From Carya illinoinensis (Eukaryota > Streptophyta > Magnoliopsida > Fagales > Juglandaceae): 64,000 bases of DNA. The stretch lies in contig NC_056760.1 of assembly GCF_018687715.1 (NCBI RefSeq), forward strand, positions 9,350,001 to 9,414,000, in the 5' to 3' direction. Made by a program: the position numbers and the translations under genes. Position 1 is the first letter of the stretch, and the number at the start of each line of letters is the position of its first letter. The notes beneath the pieces were generated by a model. The model made no database searches. It saw only the letters and a list, made by a program, of their open reading frames with translations, and had not been told where the DNA came from. Shown here piece after piece: positions 62,458 through 64,000 of the stretch.

Positions 62458-63556
62458 TGAAAAAGCATTGGTTCTACCCAACACTACACCTAGAGGGGGG
62501 TGAATAGGTGTAATTCAATTTTTATAGCCTTTTGAAAATTAGACAAACAAGCAGTTAATAAATGAATCAAATAACACAAATAATCAACACATGATTTTGA
62601 TCACGGAGTGGAAACTCATTTGAAGAATATCTTCAAAATCTAAAACCACTCCGGGTGTAAGACACCACCTCAAATCCACTATAGAAATTTTAGTTTATTA
62701 CAATCAATTTAGAGACACTCACAAAACCTTTGTAGTAGCTTAACTTGGCTTGCAACACCACGAGTGACCCACTCGATCTCTACACGCATGTAGTGTCGAA
62801 ACTCCGACCTTCGTATAGTTTCCCACGAGAACCTCTCGATCTCTGCATCAACGGCAGCTCCAGACTCTCCTGGCCAACAAAAATGTCCACTTCAATGGAC
62901 TCAATTAAGAGTTGATTTTGAATGTGTTGTGGTGGAGAAATGTTTATCCAAGAGAGAATCAACCAAATGGGGGAGAGTTTGATCTAAGAAGTTCTTGGAG
63001 GCCCTTAGGGTTTTCGCTCTGATTCTCCACACCAAAAACAGAAGTTAAGTTGTTCTATTTATAGTTCCCATCAAATGAGGCACTTCAAAACCCTACATTG
63101 TAAGTGATCTGGAACATTGGCTCGAGCGAAGTATCGAGCGAAGGTCGAGCGCCACAATCTGCCTAAGTTCGCTCGAGCGCCCTGTCGAGCAAGTATCGAA
63201 CGGTTGACTCTGTTTGAGTTCGCTTGAGCTTACTGTCGAGCGAGGGTCGAGCGACACACTCTGCCTGGGTTCGCTCGAGCTCAGTGTCAAGCGTTGAATC
63301 TGCCTGAGTTTGCTCGAGCTGTATGTCGAGCGAGGGTCGAGCGGTGCAATCTGCCCAAGTTCGCTCGAGTGCCCTGTTAAGCGAGTATCGAGCGGTTCAA
63401 TCTGCCTGAGTTCGCTCGAGCGCTCTGTCGAGCGAGGATTGAGCGAAGTCACATTCTTTTGACCAATAATGAGCACACTTCAAGCCTTTCCGCAACAACA
63501 CTATTTTACACAGATTTTCATAAGAATATGTCAATACGCTCATTTTTCCCTCAACA
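62458..63556. mobile_element. Probable solo LTR (1099 bp)
   Basis: It starts TGAAAAAGC and ends CCCTCAACA. Flanks are GTAGG (62453-62457) and CTAGG (63557-63561), a 5-bp TSD with one difference. The unoccupied paralogous site is at about 42836 (GGACTAGTAATATAATTTTC). It contains the AGAGGGGGGTGAATAGG motif near 62493 and a CTATTTATAG TATA-like box near 63055. No internal coding region is present, so it is best read as an LTR left after recombination. Confidence 0.72.
63120..63455. repeat. 51-bp CTCGAG-rich tandem array inside the solo LTR
   Basis: GTTCGCTCGAGC-type unit starts occur at 63167, 63218, 63269, 63308, 63359 and 63410: a 51-bp period with one 39-bp unit. Each unit carries palindromic GCTCGAGC and TGTCGAGCGAGG-like motifs. 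The minus strand is open for 127 codons because 51 and 39 are multiples of three. Confidence 0.9.
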
Positions 63557-63561
63557 CTAGG

Positions 63562-64000
63562 AATACAATTTTCCTTTTACCTAGATAGCTGGAGTGGTTT
63601 CTCAACTTTGCCATTTCAATTAACAGTTGCTTTCATATTTTCTATCATTTGAAATTTCTTAAAAACAATAAGGGATTAATTAAGTCTATGATCACCTGTT
63701 CTAATTAGGACCTAGGATATTCTTTTCCTGTGTACTTGGTCTTCAATCGGAGTTACTTAATTACTGAAATGGACAGTTAAAAATGGATATATAGAGAATC
63801 TTCTTATGCAATTCGAGGTGAATATAAAATCATAAATATTTAAGAATAGGGCATGGCAAATGAAACATTTGCCACATTTTACATTGAAGAGTCAATTAGA
63901 AGAAGCTATACTATTATTATGATCCCTAACTATATAAATATTAAATAACAGTATACATTTTTAGTGGTTTATTAAAATAGGAGAACACAATGTTTAATTT
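63562..64000. repeat. CRK-C-type 3' flank duplicate at the right edge
   Basis: Matches about 42845-43460, ending about 80 bp before the equivalent of the CRK-C stop codon (CATTTGAAATTTCT, GGAGTTACTTA, ATGATCCCTAACTATATAAAT). No coding sequence lies inside the window. Confidence 0.8.

Noticed and set aside
63120..63455. Regular repeats reminiscent of a CRISPR array
   Set aside because: Units are contiguous direct repeats without unique spacers, in a plant genome and within an LTR.
63093..63476. A 127-codon minus-strand ORF with 17-residue repeats
   Set aside because: The open frame is a by-product of a DNA tandem repeat whose period is a multiple of three; it lies inside an LTR.

Overview
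This window looks like nuclear DNA of a woody eudicot. The protein-coding genes have plant-type GT-AG introns, intergenic DNA is AT-rich, and most of the sequence is nested transposable elements. Fagales (for example the walnut/hickory family) is only an impression from the style of the repeats. The backbone is a tandem array of cysteine-rich receptor-like kinase (CRK, DUF26/Gnk2) genes on the minus strand. Two copies are intact seven-exon genes: CRK-B (33399-38039, 681 aa after splicing) and CRK-C (43540-47101, 653 aa). In both, every splice junction and phase could be read by eye. CRK-A (about 2571-8700) is a gutted pseudogene. CRK-D (48737-49246) is a 5' fragment holding a signal peptide and one Gnk2 domain. 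CRK-type flanking DNA at 63562-64000 suggests a further copy beyond the right edge.

Because array units are duplicated, one unit often preserves the 'empty site' of an insertion seen in another, so insertion boundaries and target-site duplications (TSDs) can be read directly. Left to right: the 3' end of an LTR element with a plant transposon-domain ORF (1-2545); CRK-A remnants split by a decayed copia element (3781-8503) that carries an antisense transcription unit; a minus-strand copia pol fragment (9442-10695); a broken DUF4371-type hAT transposase (10700-12197); an old L1-type LINE (12275-19943) split by a hAT transposon (15723-19111, 8-bp TSD); CRK upstream DNA (19944-21883); a LINE with two fully open overlapping ORFs and an 18-bp TSD (21902-27559); more CRK flank (27578-29246); a non-autonomous LTR element with two minisatellites (29247-33039, 5-bp TSD); CRK-B; two copies of CRK upstream DNA (38110-43539); CRK-C; CRK-D; a fairly young copia element (50072-55944, 5-bp TSD) with visible inactivating changes; a short 5' gene fragment (56180-56456) abutting a minus-strand gypsy relic (56433-59871); and a last CRK-flank unit carrying a hAT-derived element (60146-61262), a MULE-type MITE (62218-62373) and a 1.1-kb probable solo LTR (62458-63556).

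Functionally, only CRK-B and CRK-C look like working host genes. They are predicted plasma-membrane receptor kinases of the class usually linked to stress, redox or immune signalling. The LINE at 21902-27559 is the only element whose proteins look complete. I saw no tRNA, rRNA or CRISPR array. No wholly new multi-gene system stood out. The least explained pieces are the antisense coiled-coil ORF inside the first copia element, the minisatellite-bearing LTR element, and the 51-bp CTCGAG-rich repeat array in the solo LTR.
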